Notes: generated from the sequence alone by a model not told the origin. Shown: positions 42,384 to 51,303, numbered from the stretch's first letter. The stretch is 64,000 bases of DNA from Rhodococcoides fascians NBRC 12155 = LMG 3623 (GCF_001894785.1 NZ_BCWW01000001.1:124001-188000); one strand, 5' to 3'. A program made the numbers and translations.

Positions 42384-42402
42384 ATGTATCGGCGCGATAC
42401 AT
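42384..42402. promoter_or_regulatory. inverted repeat ATGTATCG-GCG-CGATACAT, probable PadR operator
   Basis: Perfect 8-bp arms with a 3-bp spacer lie 66 bp upstream of padR. PadR operators are usually ATGT(N)xACAT dyads, which fits. It should control the padR-ino1 transcript and possibly the divergent holin-X operon. Confidence 0.7.
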
Positions 42403-42467
42403 TCTCCGATAGTGTGGCTCATCGCATCGCCAGGATGTGATCGTTGGATTCGAGAAGGGGGAGTTGC

Positions 42468-43058
42468 ATGCTCGAGCTCGCAATTCTCGGACTACTTCTC
42501 GAATCACCCATGCACGGTTACGAGCTTCGCAAGCGGCTGACCGGCCTGCTCGGAGCATTTCGTGCGTTTTCGTACGGATCGCTGTACCCGGCGCTCCGTC
42601 GACTACAAACCGACGGGCTCATCGCCGAGGACGCCGGTCCCGAACTGCTCGTGAAAAGACGAGCAAAGCGGGTGTACGTGCTCACTCCCCTCGGCAGGGA
42701 ACGATTTGCCGAACTGGTGGCCGACACCGGACCGCAGAACTACACCGACGACGGATTCGGCGTACATCTGGCCTTCTTCAGTCGAACCCCGGCAGAAGCT
42801 CGGGTCCGCATTCTCGAAGGCAGACGACGCCAGGTCGAGGAGCGCCGAGAAGGCCTCCGCGACGCTGTGGCCAAGGCGAACGGAACGCTCGACCGCTACA
42901 CCCGGCAACTCCACCAGCTCGGTCTCGAATCGAGCGAACGCGAGGTGCGCTGGCTCAACGAAGTCATCGCAGCCGAGCAAGCCGCCCCCAACCCAGCACC
43001 GTCCCACACAGCACCAAACAGGACAGTCAAGACAGAAGGAGAACCCGACCATGGGTGA
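42468..43058 (+). CDS. PadR-family regulator
   Basis: The 196-residue regulator begins [20 protein letters not shown] followed by [21 protein letters not shown], the PadR winged helix. The C-terminal half forms a long dimerisation helix region ending in a low-complexity tail (about residue 172 on). ATG 42468 has GAAGGGGGAG upstream. Its 3' end overlaps ino1 by 8 bases, so the two are translationally coupled. Equivalent to Rv0047c, next to ino1 in M. tuberculosis. It probably autoregulates through the dyad at 42384-42402. Confidence 0.88.
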   Translation: MLELAILGLLLESPMHGYELRKRLTGLLGAFRAFSYGSLYPALRRLQTDGLIAEDAGPELLVKRRAKRVYVLTPLGRERFAELVADTGPQNYTDDGFGVHLAFFSRTPAEARVRILEGRRRQVEERREGLRDAVAKANGTLDRYTRQLHQLGLESSEREVRWLNEVIAAEQAAPNPAPSHTAPNRTVKTEGEPDHG

Positions 43059-44133
43059 GAACAACAACGCAATCCGCGTGGCCATTGTGGGTGTGGGCAA
43101 CTGCGCCTCATCCCTGGTCCAGGGTGTCGAGTACTACAAGGACGCAGACGAGAACGCCACCGTTCCCGGCCTGATGCACGTCATGTTCGGCAAGTACCAC
43201 GTCCGCGACGTCGAGTTCGTCGCCGCGTTCGACGTCGACGCCAAGAAGGTCGGCTTCGACCTCTCCGAGGCCATCTTCTCCAGCGAGAACAACACCATCA
43301 AAATCGCCGACGTGCCCCCGAAGGACGTCCACGTCCTGCGCGGACCGACCCTCGACGGCCTCGGAAAGTACTACCGCGAGACCATCACCGAGGCCGACGG
43401 CGAAGCAGTCGACGTCGCACAGGCACTGCGTGACGCCAAGGTCGACGTCCTCGTGTCCTACCTCCCCGTCGGATCCGAAGAAGCCGACAAGTTCTACGCA
43501 CAGGCCGCCATCGACGCAGGCGTCGCCTTCGTCAACGCCCTCCCCGTCTTCATCGCCTCCGACCCCGTCTGGGCCAAGAAGTTCGAGGACGCTGGCGTCC
43601 CCATCGTCGGCGACGACATCAAGAGCCAGGTCGGTGCCACCATCACCCACCGTGTCATGGCGAAGCTGTTCGAAGACCGCGGCGTGCAGCTCGACCGCAC
43701 CATGCAGCTCAACGTCGGCGGCAACATGGACTTCCTCAACATGCTCGAGCGCACCCGCCTCGAGTCGAAGAAGATCTCCAAGACCCAGGCCGTCACGTCG
43801 AACCTGCAGAAGGAATTCAACGCCAAGGACGTCCACATCGGACCGTCCGACCACGTCGGCTGGCTCGACGACCGCAAGTGGGCCTACGTCCGCCTCGAAG
43901 GCCGCGCCTTCGGTGACGTTCCCCTGAGCCTCGAATACAAGCTCGAGGTCTGGGACTCGCCCAACTCTGCCGGCGTCATCATCGACGCAGTCCGCGCCGC
44001 GAAAATCGCCAAGGACCGCGGCATCGGTGGACCGGTCATCCCGGCTTCCGCTTACCTGATGAAAAGCCCGCCGAAGCAGCTGGCCGACGACGTCGCTCGC
44101 GAGCAGCTCGAAGCCTTCATCATCGACGCGTAA
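43051..44133 (+). CDS. ino1: inositol-1-phosphate synthase
   Basis: The 360-residue enzyme starts with [20 protein letters not shown], the NAD-binding Rossmann loop, and contains the catalytic-core stretch [20 protein letters not shown] and [20 protein letters not shown], all typical of myo-inositol-3-phosphate (1-phosphate) synthase. It converts glucose 6-phosphate to inositol phosphate for mycothiol, phosphatidylinositol and lipoarabinomannan-type lipids. ATG 43051 has AGAAGGAG upstream. It is coupled to padR and followed by an inverted-repeat element. Length is normal for the actinobacterial enzyme. Confidence 0.96.
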   Translation: MGENNNAIRVAIVGVGNCASSLVQGVEYYKDADENATVPGLMHVMFGKYHVRDVEFVAAFDVDAKKVGFDLSEAIFSSENNTIKIADVPPKDVHVLRGPTLDGLGKYYRETITEADGEAVDVAQALRDAKVDVLVSYLPVGSEEADKFYAQAAIDAGVAFVNALPVFIASDPVWAKKFEDAGVPIVGDDIKSQVGATITHRVMAKLFEDRGVQLDRTMQLNVGGNMDFLNMLERTRLESKKISKTQAVTSNLQKEFNAKDVHIGPSDHVGWLDDRKWAYVRLEGRAFGDVPLSLEYKLEVWDSPNSAGVIIDAVRAAKIAKDRGIGGPVIPASAYLMKSPPKQLADDVAREQLEAFIIDA

Positions 44134-44148
44134 CTCTCTGCGGCACTG

Positions 44149-44224
44149 ACGCCCGCCGGTCCACTCAACGTGACATTGACCCCCCAAAAGGCCACCAAAT
44201 GTCACATTGAGTACCGGCGGGCGT
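44149..44224. repeat. long imperfect inverted repeat after ino1
   Basis: The left arm 44149-44179 and right arm 44197-44224 are near-perfect reverse complements (one mismatch and a two-base gap over about 28 bp), sharing GCCCGCCGGT/ACCGGCGGGC and TGACATT/AATGTCA. The loop is about 17 bp. It lies between ino1 and the convergent NTF2-like gene. It could act as a terminator, and it also looks like a small mobile or REP-like element. Confidence 0.75.
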
Positions 44225-44228
44225 TCGG

Positions 44229-44579
44229 CTATCCCGCCTCGACGATGGCGCGAGGGTCGAATGTCACCCTGATTTCGGTGATTTTGCCGTTCTCGATTCG
44301 TTGCCAGTTCGCGGTGGGGGCAGGGGGTGCTATCAATGTGTGCAGCTCGAACCACGTCAGCACGTTCGGGCCATCGACGAAGACGTGCGCGATGTCGATG
44401 TCGGTGACGATCTGCGACATTCCCTTCAACCCGGCGACGCATTCTTCGCCGCTGTCGGCGGTGCCCAGTGGCCCGCGAAACGTGGCGTCTTCGTGCAGGA
44501 TCGACGCCAGAGTGTCGAAGTCCTTCGACTTCCAGGCCTCGAAGTAGGTCGCTGCAATTTGTGCGGGTGTCTGTGTCAT
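44229..44579 (-). CDS. SnoaL-like / NTF2-fold polyketide cyclase-like protein
   Basis: The 116-residue cone-shaped NTF2 fold starts QIAATYFEAWKSKDFDTLAS and has HEDATFRGPLGTADSGEECV, then NWQRIENGKITEIRVTFDPR near the C-terminus. Small solo members act as isomerases, cyclases or ligand carriers. ATG 44579 is the start. It is convergent with ino1 and divergent from the MmcQ gene. Function unknown. Confidence 0.82.
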   Translation of the reverse strand: MTQTPAQIAATYFEAWKSKDFDTLASILHEDATFRGPLGTADSGEECVAGLKGMSQIVTDIDIAHVFVDGPNVLTWFELHTLIAPPAPTANWQRIENGKITEIRVTFDPRAIVEAG

Positions 44580-44687
44580 GGATTCGAGTCTCGAACCGGC
44601 GCAGTCAGAAGTCCAACAGTTGGTTCCGATCATCACCAGAACTTTTACTCATAGCCGCAGCTAGACGCTACGCGCTATCGTTCTCGC

Positions 44688-45122
44688 GTGGCCATCGATC
44701 CCACCTCGAAGCATCCGATTCTCGAACGCGTTCGCGCTCTGGCGTTCGCGTACCCCGACGTGACCGAGAAGGTTTCGCACGGCAGGCCGACCTTCCGCAC
44801 GACCTCGGTGTTCGTCTACTTCGGCGGCGGCGTCAAAGGCGGCGATCAGTTCGATCTGTCGATCCTCGTCAAATGCGAGAGCGCCGAGGAGCAGCGAGCC
44901 TGCGAACTCGAGCCGCGCTACTTCCATCCCGCCTACCTCGGACCCGCAGGCTGGGTGGGATTCGACCTGAGCAGTGACCGCAAAGACAAGGCCGACAGCG
45001 ATGTCTGGGCCGAAGCCGCCGAACTGATCGACTGCAGCTACCGCGTCACCGCGCCGAAGCGCGCGATAGCCCGACTCGACGCCGGCGAAGGTCCCGATCT
45101 GGGAGTACAGCAATGGAACTGA
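44688..45122 (+). CDS. MmcQ/YjbR-family DNA-binding-like protein
   Basis: The 144-residue protein has the CyaY-like YjbR fold: RVRALAFAYPDVTEKVSHGR then PTFRTTSVFVYFGGG, and a C-terminal helix SYRVTAPKRAIARLD. GTG 44688 is preceded by a TATCGT-like -10 region without a Shine-Dalgarno sequence, so it is probably leaderless. It overlaps the LysR gene by 10 bases. MmcQ/YjbR proteins are found with many regulators but have no settled function. Confidence 0.85.
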   Translation: MAIDPTSKHPILERVRALAFAYPDVTEKVSHGRPTFRTTSVFVYFGGGVKGGDQFDLSILVKCESAEEQRACELEPRYFHPAYLGPAGWVGFDLSSDRKDKADSDVWAEAAELIDCSYRVTAPKRAIARLDAGEGPDLGVQQWN

Positions 45123-45997
45123 GGCAGCTCGAGTATTTCGTCGCGGTGGCCGAGGAAGCGAACTTCACCCGCGCTGCCGCCCGCGTTCACATCAGCCAAT
45201 CGGGGGTCAGCGCGCAGATCAGGGCGCTCGAGCGCGAACTCGGTGCCGAGCTGATCGACAGATCCGGTGGCACAGCCACTTTGACCACAGCCGGCCAGGC
45301 GGCGTTGCCGCAGGCCCGCGCGACACTCGCCGCGGCCGGATCCGTCAAACAATCCGTCGACGATGTGACGGGCCTACTGCGCGGCTCACTGAGCGTCGGT
45401 ATGGTCACCGCCTGCACCGTTCCCCCACTGTTCGACGCGTTGGCGGGCTTCCACGCGGCCCATCCCGGCGTCGACATTGCTTTGCGCGAGGGTACTTCGG
45501 ACGATCTCGTCGCGGATGTTCGATCCGGCGAGATCGATCTTGCGTTGGTCGGTCTCGCTTCTCGGACCCCCGCCGGACTCGAATCGATGGTGGTGATCGA
45601 CGAGCGGATCGTCGCAACCGTGCCGGCGGAGCATCCGCTGGCAGGGCGGCGAGAGGCAACGCTGAGCCGAGTGTGCGAACACCCGATCATCGCACTACCG
45701 CTGGGCACCGGCATTCGTGCGGTGTTCGACAAAGACTGCGCCGGGGTAGGTCTGTCACCATCGATTGCGTTGCAGGCCAGCGCACCTGACGCGGTGGCCG
45801 ACCTCGCAGCTCGCGGTCTGGGCGTTGGGATCCTCAGCCGATCGATGGCCGAGTTCTACGGCGACCGGCTCGTCGCGGTCGAGCTGACCGACTCGCACAC
45901 CGCCGCCCTGCTGGCCCTGGTGTGGCGCAGCGCGATGAGTCCGGCACTCGCCGAACTGGTGTCCGTGGCGACGACGAGTTTCAGCGAATCTTCTTGA
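45113..45997 (+). CDS. LysR-family regulator
   Basis: The 294-residue regulator has an N-terminal winged helix (MELRQLEYFVAVAEEANFTR then AAARVHISQSGVSAQIRALE) and a periplasmic-binding-like effector domain from about residue 90 (LSVGMVTACTVPPLFDALAG, LALVGLASRTPAGLESMVVI). It overlaps the upstream MmcQ gene by 10 bases and ends 17 bases into the convergent small membrane protein gene. The target is not obvious; the MmcQ gene is co-transcribed with it. Confidence 0.9.
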   Translation: MELRQLEYFVAVAEEANFTRAAARVHISQSGVSAQIRALERELGAELIDRSGGTATLTTAGQAALPQARATLAAAGSVKQSVDDVTGLLRGSLSVGMVTACTVPPLFDALAGFHAAHPGVDIALREGTSDDLVADVRSGEIDLALVGLASRTPAGLESMVVIDERIVATVPAEHPLAGRREATLSRVCEHPIIALPLGTGIRAVFDKDCAGVGLSPSIALQASAPDAVADLAARGLGVGILSRSMAEFYGDRLVAVELTDSHTAALLALVWRSAMSPALAELVSVATTSFSESS

Positions 45998-46154
45998 CGA
46001 CGAACCACAGTGCCACCAGCAGACCGAGCAACGCCACAGACGGCAGCACGCCGGGATCACCTCCGATGATCCCGGCTACGGCGAAGCCGAGAGCGACCAG
46101 CGCGAAGAACCCCAGAATGCCTGCCAACAACTGCAGGTGGTCCTGCGCCGTCAC
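45981..46154 (-). CDS. 57-residue membrane protein at the end of the sugar ABC operon
   Basis: A 57-residue reading starts at GTG 46154, overlapping the stop of the SugB-like gene by four bases (GTGA), and ends at 45981. The protein reads VTAQDHLQLLAGILGFFALV, ALGFAVAGIIGGDPGVLPSV and ALLGLLVALWFVVKKIR: two membrane helices with a basic C-terminus. It lies where the ATPase gene would be expected in a LpqY-SugABC operon. Coupled start and clean composition support it as a real gene. Role unknown; perhaps a small subunit of the importer. Confidence 0.7.
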   Translation of the reverse strand: MTAQDHLQLLAGILGFFALVALGFAVAGIIGGDPGVLPSVALLGLLVALWFVVKKIR

Positions 46155-46972
46155 GACTTGACGCCGCCCGCCGTCAGTCCGGAGATGATGCGGCGCTGGA
46201 ACAGCAGCACCATGATCACCAGTGGAATCGCAACGATGGTGCCCGCGGCCATGATCGCGGCATACGGCACCACGAGCGGATCGTTGCCGGTGAACCGCGC
46301 GATGGCCACGGTCACCGGTTCGGTCTTGTCACTAGAGAGCTGACTGGCCAGCAGGTACTCGTTCACTGCGGCGATGAACGCGAGAATCGCGGTGGTGAAC
46401 AAGGCAGGCGCGGCGAGCGGGAGCATCACCAGGCGGAATGCCTGGAATCGTCCGGCACCGTCGATCCGCGCGGCTTCTTCGAGCTCCCAGGGCAATTCGG
46501 CGAAGAACGCCGCCAACGTATAGATCGTCAGCGGTAGGACGAACGAGATGTTCGGGATGACCATCGCCTGGTAGCTGCCGATCCAGCCGATGTTGGTGAA
46601 GAACTGGAACAGCGGGGTCACCAATGCGACGACGGGGAACATCGACGCACCCAGGATGATGCCCGTCACCACGTACTTGAAGCGAAAGTCGATGCGCGAG
46701 AGTGCGTATGCGGTGAAGATGCCGATGACCAACGCGATCAGAGTGGTCGCGCCGCCCACGATCAGACTGTTGCCCACCGCACGCAGGAAGTTGTTGCCGT
46801 TCGCCGTCGACAACGCGTTCTCGAAGTTCTCCCACGTGACGTGCGTCGGCCACGGCGTCGTGTCGAAGGTGTAGCGCGGGTCGCGGAATGCGGTGACGAC
46901 CATCCAATAGAACGGTGCCAGTCCCCAGACGAGAATGACGACGACGCCGAGATAGATGCGAGCTTGCTTCAT
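46151..46972 (-). CDS. sugar ABC transporter permease, SugB type
   Basis: The 273-residue permease has six helices and the coupling motif EEAARIDGAGRFQAFRLVML with PLAAPALFTTAILAF, which contacts the ATPase (EAA loop). The sequence PFYWMVVTAFRDPRYTFDTT opens the first loop. It overlaps the SugA-like gene by ATGA at its start and the small membrane protein gene by GTGA at its end. Equivalent to SugB in mycobacterial trehalose import. Substrate assigned from the operon only. Confidence 0.88.
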   Translation of the reverse strand: MKQARIYLGVVVILVWGLAPFYWMVVTAFRDPRYTFDTTPWPTHVTWENFENALSTANGNNFLRAVGNSLIVGGATTLIALVIGIFTAYALSRIDFRFKYVVTGIILGASMFPVVALVTPLFQFFTNIGWIGSYQAMVIPNISFVLPLTIYTLAAFFAELPWELEEAARIDGAGRFQAFRLVMLPLAAPALFTTAILAFIAAVNEYLLASQLSSDKTEPVTVAIARFTGNDPLVVPYAAIMAAGTIVAIPLVIMVLLFQRRIISGLTAGGVKS

Positions 46973-48015
46973 CGGCCGGGCCCCTTGCGCTGATTGTCCT
47001 GAGTGGCAACGGCATTGGCACCGAGAAACTTCACCAGGATGAACGCCACGACGAAGATCATGATGAACGAGATCGTCGACAGCGAGGCAGCGCTGTTGAA
47101 TCCCTGCCGAATCTGATCCACCACCAGGATCGAGATGGTCCGGGTGGCGGGATTGCCCTCGGTGAGGATGGCCGGCAAGTCGTACATACGCAGCGCGTCC
47201 ATGGTGCGGAACAGAATTGCCACCATCAACGCGGGCTTGACCAACGGCAGTGTGATCTTGGTGAACCGCTGCCACGCCGACGCCCCGTCGACGCGAGCCG
47301 CCTCGTAGACGTCGGCGGGAATCATCTGCAACCCGGCCAGAATCAACAGCGCCATGAACGGCGTCGTCTTCCACACGTCGGCGATGATGACGGCGAAACG
47401 AGCGGGCCACGCGTCACCGGTCCACAGAATGTTCGTTCCCAGAATGCGATTGGCGATGCCGTCGTACGCGAAGATGAAGTACCAGAGCTTGGCCGTGACC
47501 GCCGTCGGGATCGCCCAGGGGATCAGGATTGCCGCGCGCAACAGGGCGCGTCCGGCGAAGGTCTTACCCATGATGACGGCCATTCCGAAGCCGATGACCA
47601 CCTCGATGGACACCGTGACGACCGTGAAGAACGCGGTGTTTCCGACGGCGCCCCAGAACTGCGACCCCAGCGTTCCCGGCGGGCAGGGCACCGATGTGCC
47701 CGACGCCGAGGTGCATTGCTGCAGGATCCAGTGCGTGTAGTTGTCGAAGCCGGCAGATCCACCGGTGACGAACATGCCGGTGGCGGGATCGAGACCGGGA
47801 TCCTTGGAGAAGGACATCACCAGGGCTCGGATCACCGGGTAGACGATGACGATCGCGAGGATCACCATCGTCGGTGCGATCAACAGCCAGGCCCGACCCT
47901 GCGTCAGGCCGAACCGCTTGTTCTTGGACCGCACATGCCGACCGCGGCCGGGGGACGAGCCCCCGGCCGCGGTGGTTGCGGCGGCCCCACTGGTCACACC
48001 AGCAGGTACAGCCAT
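46969..48015 (-). CDS. sugar ABC transporter permease, SugA type
   Basis: The 348-residue permease has six membrane segments after a flexible Gly/Ala/Ser N-terminus (first 35 residues). The EAA loop is YEAARVDGASAWQRFTKITL. A large extracytoplasmic loop holds TSASGTSVPCPPGTLGSQFW. It follows the LpqY-like lipoprotein gene by 14 bp and overlaps the SugB-like gene by ATGA. Typical of the permeases of the trehalose transporter. Confidence 0.88.
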   Translation of the reverse strand: MAVPAGVTSGAAATTAAGGSSPGRGRHVRSKNKRFGLTQGRAWLLIAPTMVILAIVIVYPVIRALVMSFSKDPGLDPATGMFVTGGSAGFDNYTHWILQQCTSASGTSVPCPPGTLGSQFWGAVGNTAFFTVVTVSIEVVIGFGMAVIMGKTFAGRALLRAAILIPWAIPTAVTAKLWYFIFAYDGIANRILGTNILWTGDAWPARFAVIIADVWKTTPFMALLILAGLQMIPADVYEAARVDGASAWQRFTKITLPLVKPALMVAILFRTMDALRMYDLPAILTEGNPATRTISILVVDQIRQGFNSAASLSTISFIMIFVVAFILVKFLGANAVATQDNQRKGPGR

Positions 48016-48029
48016 TGGTTCTCCCGAAA

Positions 48030-49310
48030 TCAGTTGGCGCCGGCGGTTTCGATACCGGCCTGCATGTCCGTGATCGCCTGGTCGACGCTCTTCTCACCCT
48101 TGATGGCGGCAGAGACGTTGTCCTGCACGGCCTTCGAGACGGCCGGGTAGAACGGGGTGACGGGGCGCGGAACTGCGTTCTCGATGGATGCCTTCAATGC
48201 GGGAAGGTACGGCATCGCGGCGATCAGTGCGGGATCGTCGTACAGCGAGGAGAGCACGGGCGGCAAAGCACCCTCGGCGATGATGCGCTGCGCCTTCTCG
48301 CCCTGCATGAAGCGCAGGAAGTCGGCAGCAGTTGCCTTGTTCTCGGAGTACGCGCTGATCGCGGCGTTGTATCCGCCGAGCGTCGAGGTGCCCACTCCGG
48401 TGACGCCGGGAAGCGGTGCGACCGCGTACTTTCCGACCACAGCCGAACCTTCTTCTGCGGCGGTGCCGTAGACGTACGGCCAGTTGCGCAGGAACAGCGT
48501 CTTTCCGTCCTGGAACGCCTGCTGGCTGTCGGACTCCTTGAACGTGGTGTCCTGGGCCGGGATGACGCCGGTCTCGAACGCGGTGACCAGAGTCTGCAGC
48601 CCGGCCTTGGCTTCCGGGCTGTTGACGGTGGGGGTCTTGCCGTCTTCGCCGACGATCGATCCGCCGTGCGCGTTGATGATCTCCGACGCGTTGGCCGTCA
48701 GACCCTCGTAGGGGGCGAATTGCCCTGCGTAGCAGTCGATGTTGTTGTCGCGAGCGACCTGGCAGTCCTCGGTGAGCTCGGCCCAGGTGGTGGGCGCTTC
48801 GGGGAGCAGATCACTGCGGTAGTAGAGCAGTCCGCCGTTGGTGTTCTTCGGTGCGGCGTACTGCTTGCCGTTGTAGGTAGCGCTCGCGACAGTCGCGGGC
48901 AGAACGCCTGCGTTGTCGAGTGCGAATTCGCCCTCGAGCGGCACGAGCCAGCCCTTGGCCGCGAACTCGGCGGTCCAGACGACGTCGAGTGCCATGACGT
49001 CGTAGTCGCTCTGCTGCGCCTGGAGCTGCTGAACGAAGTCGTCGTGGGCCTGATCGGCGTCGGCGGACTGCTCCTTGAAGGTGACCTGCTGATCGGGGTT
49101 GGCGGCGTTCCACTCCGAGATGATCTGCTGGACGACACCGGTCTCGGTGGTGTCCTGGCCCTCTACATAGGTGATAGGTCCACGGCCGTCGGCATTTTCG
49201 GATGCAGCACCCGAATCGCCGCTCGAACCGCTGTCGCTCGAACATCCGGTGAGCGTCAGCAGCGTGGCTGCTGTCGCAACCACTGCCACCTTCGTGATCA
49301 AAGACGCCAT
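48030..49310 (-). CDS. LpqY-type sugar-binding lipoprotein
   Basis: The 426-residue lipoprotein has a short signal with lipobox LTLTGC at residues 18-23, then a disordered Ser/Gly stretch and an extracellular solute-binding domain (VVQQIISEWNAANPDQQVTF, TNGGLLYYRSDLLPEAPTTW). This is the substrate-binding part of a trehalose/maltose-type importer together with the SugA and SugB-like permeases. ATG 49310 has GGAG upstream. No SugC ATPase gene is present in this window, so a shared ATPase or a separate locus is implied. Confidence 0.85.
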   Translation of the reverse strand: MASLITKVAVVATAATLLTLTGCSSDSGSSGDSGAASENADGRGPITYVEGQDTTETGVVQQIISEWNAANPDQQVTFKEQSADADQAHDDFVQQLQAQQSDYDVMALDVVWTAEFAAKGWLVPLEGEFALDNAGVLPATVASATYNGKQYAAPKNTNGGLLYYRSDLLPEAPTTWAELTEDCQVARDNNIDCYAGQFAPYEGLTANASEIINAHGGSIVGEDGKTPTVNSPEAKAGLQTLVTAFETGVIPAQDTTFKESDSQQAFQDGKTLFLRNWPYVYGTAAEEGSAVVGKYAVAPLPGVTGVGTSTLGGYNAAISAYSENKATAADFLRFMQGEKAQRIIAEGALPPVLSSLYDDPALIAAMPYLPALKASIENAVPRPVTPFYPAVSKAVQDNVSAAIKGEKSVDQAITDMQAGIETAGAN

Positions 49311-49498
49311 TGTTTTCTCCACTTACTTCTACGCGGTGGTATGCGCCCGGAGATGGGCACGCAGAATCGTGCTGTGATGCTCCCCCGACACATATGTCGA
49401 TGGGTACTGTGGCACACAACTCACCGCGCAGGGGTCATTATCGAGTTCCTGAATCGGTCAACCCGGACGTGTCGGAGGTGCCCGGTACCCTTTCGCTC

Positions 49499-50317
49499 AT
49501 GAGTTCGGACAAGATGCTGACGCGAATCGGCGGATTGCTGCGTCAGGCGGAGTCCACCGACAACCCCCACGAGGCCGAGGCCTTCATGGAGGCCGCGCAG
49601 CGTTTGGCCACGTCGGCGTCGGTGGATCTGGCGGTGGCGCGTTCGCACAGCGCATCCCGCGAACGGCAGGCGACGCCGACTCAGAAGGTCATCCCCATCG
49701 GTGAACCGGGCAAGCGTGGACTCAAGACCTACGTTCAACTGTTCGTCGCCATCGCCCACGCAAACGATGTGCAGTGCGACGTCGCCAGATCGTCGACGCA
49801 GGTGTTCGCCTACGGTTTCGACTCGGACATCGAGACCACCGAGGCCCTGTACTCCTCTTTGCTGATTCAGATGGTCCGAGCGTCCGACGCGTACATCAAG
49901 TCGGGTGCCTACAAATCCGAGACGGCCATCCGCACCGTCACCGAGGTCAAGAATCGTCGCCGCTACACCCGACGCGAGGAAGTGCCCGTCGCCGCCGTGA
50001 CGGCGCGTCTGAACTTTCAGACGGCATTCGCGTCGCGCATCGGTCAACGGCTCGCGGAGGTCAAGAAGGACACCGAGGCCAAGGCCATCGCACAGGAGAC
50101 CTCCGGTGCCGGAACCGCTCTGGTGTTGCGAGACAAGGAGATCGAGCTACGCGACTACTACCGCCACACGTCCACTGCACGCGGGCACTGGCGAGGCCAG
50201 AGCGCGAACGCCGGGTACTCTGAGGGCGCACGCAAGGCCGGAGATCGAGCGGGACGAAACGCGAAGATCGGTGCCCACGCAGAGATCGGCGGAGCAAGCC
50301 GGCAGCTGGGACGCTGA
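49499..50317 (+). CDS. DUF2786 domain protein
   Basis: The 272-residue protein starts with a DUF2786 domain (KMLTRIGGLLRQAESTDNPH then EAEAFMEAAQRLATSASVDL) and continues through a conserved region of related proteins (VQLFVAIAHANDVQCDVARS, STQVFAYGFDSDIETTEALY). The ending is basic. ATG 49499 follows a TACCCT box (49486-49491) and lacks a Shine-Dalgarno sequence. DUF2786 proteins occur in phages and in chromosomes, with unknown function. It is divergent from the LpqY gene. Confidence 0.8.
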   Translation: MSSDKMLTRIGGLLRQAESTDNPHEAEAFMEAAQRLATSASVDLAVARSHSASRERQATPTQKVIPIGEPGKRGLKTYVQLFVAIAHANDVQCDVARSSTQVFAYGFDSDIETTEALYSSLLIQMVRASDAYIKSGAYKSETAIRTVTEVKNRRRYTRREEVPVAAVTARLNFQTAFASRIGQRLAEVKKDTEAKAIAQETSGAGTALVLRDKEIELRDYYRHTSTARGHWRGQSANAGYSEGARKAGDRAGRNAKIGAHAEIGGASRQLGR

Positions 50318-50320
50318 CTG

Positions 50321-51130
50321 CTACGTGGCCGGTGATGCCGTGAACACCGGCCATCCGATGTCGGTACGCCAGAGCGCCGAGTTCTCGGTATCCCGCGGCC
50401 CGACGACATAGACCTCGCGAACCGGCCCCGCAATGGCGAGGCCGTTGGTCTCCACGTGCACCCCGAGCGCACCGTACGTGACGTCGATGTCGTCGTGGGG
50501 TCCGTGATGAACCGTCACCGCGAGTTCGACGGGAGGCAGCGTCATCGGCCGAACTCTGCCGATGGATGGCGCATCGACGGTGGGAACGTAGACGGTCAGC
50601 TCACCCCGCCCGTCGGTGAAGAGTTCGTTGTCGTACAACCCGCCCGGTGGCCCGGTGGTGTCGGACACGACCGCGTCGATCTCGGCCATCGCGTCGGAGT
50701 ACCAGCCCAGCACGTCGGACGCGTCGACTACCTCGGAAATGGCTGCGACAGAACACTGTTCAGTGAGAATTCGTCGGACATCGATCGCGGGCGGAGTGGG
50801 ATCGAGCAATCGTCGCAGCGCCGTCACGGCTGATCTGGTGTCGTCCAACTGACGCTCGAGTCGAGTGAGATGCTCGGTGATCAGTCGAGCGCGGGCATCG
50901 GGATCGGGTGTCTGCACGATTGCCCGCACCTCCCGCTCCGGCATCTGCATCTTCCGGAATCGACCGATGATCTGCGCTACCCCGACCTGATCGGTGGCGT
51001 AGTACCGATAGCCCGAGTAGTCGTCGACCGTCGCGGGTTCGAGCAGCCCCGACTCGTGATAGCGACGCAGGGTCTTCACCGACAGATGCGTGATTCGAGA
51101 GAACTCGCCGATCGTCAGCAATCCGTTCAT
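50321..51130 (-). CDS. MerR-family regulator with GyrI-like effector domain
   Basis: The 269-residue protein begins MNGLLTIGEFSRITHLSVKT followed by LRRYHESGLLEPATVDDYSG, a MerR winged helix, then a coiled-coil dimer helix and a C-terminal GyrI-like binding domain (ELTVYVPTVDAPSIGRVRPM, GALGVHVETNGLAIAGPVRE). Such BmrR-like proteins respond to hydrophobic drugs. ATG 51130 is the start. It is convergent with the DUF2786 gene with a 3-bp gap. Upstream lies a repeat-rich gap of 323 bp. The divergent target is not in this window's immediate neighbourhood. Confidence 0.87.
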   Translation of the reverse strand: MNGLLTIGEFSRITHLSVKTLRRYHESGLLEPATVDDYSGYRYYATDQVGVAQIIGRFRKMQMPEREVRAIVQTPDPDARARLITEHLTRLERQLDDTRSAVTALRRLLDPTPPAIDVRRILTEQCSVAAISEVVDASDVLGWYSDAMAEIDAVVSDTTGPPGGLYDNELFTDGRGELTVYVPTVDAPSIGRVRPMTLPPVELAVTVHHGPHDDIDVTYGALGVHVETNGLAIAGPVREVYVVGPRDTENSALWRTDIGWPVFTASPAT

Positions 51131-51143
51131 GCCCACATTCTCG

Positions 51144-51185
51144 CCCCTCCCCGTGGGGGAGAGTCGACTCTCCCCGGGGGAGGGG
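51144..51185. repeat. 42-bp near-perfect palindrome
   Basis: The centre GAGTCGACTC is flanked by matching G-run/C-run arms: 51144-51152 pairs with 51177-51185 and 51156-51160 with 51171-51175, with an internal 3-versus-1 loop. It lies 14 bp before the MerR start. It could fold into a cruciform or a strong RNA hairpin in the leader. Confidence 0.7.
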
Positions 51186-51209
51186 TGACGCCGGATGTAG
51201 CCGCGGCCG

Positions 51210-51303
51210 CCGCAAACGCGCGCGCGTTCGCCAGGTGCGCGCGGAATAGCCCCGAATTCGAGGCGAATCCACGCGCGTATGACAAACGCGCGCGCGTTTG
51301 CGG
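51210..51303. repeat. CG-repeat inverted pair
   Basis: A 19-bp arm CCGCAAACGCGCGCGCGTT (51210-51228) is repeated as its exact reverse complement AACGCGCGCGCGTTTGCGG (51285-51303). The intervening 56 bp also carry partial CGCGCG motifs. It is within the gap between the MFS and MerR genes and lies next to a G-rich tandem repeat. Confidence 0.7.

Noticed and set aside
47874..49502. Plus-strand open frame of 542 codons opposite the sugar ABC lipoprotein gene
   Set aside because: Low-complexity Val/Gly/Leu/Asp sequence with no domain; the LpqY-like gene with a lipobox lies on the other strand.
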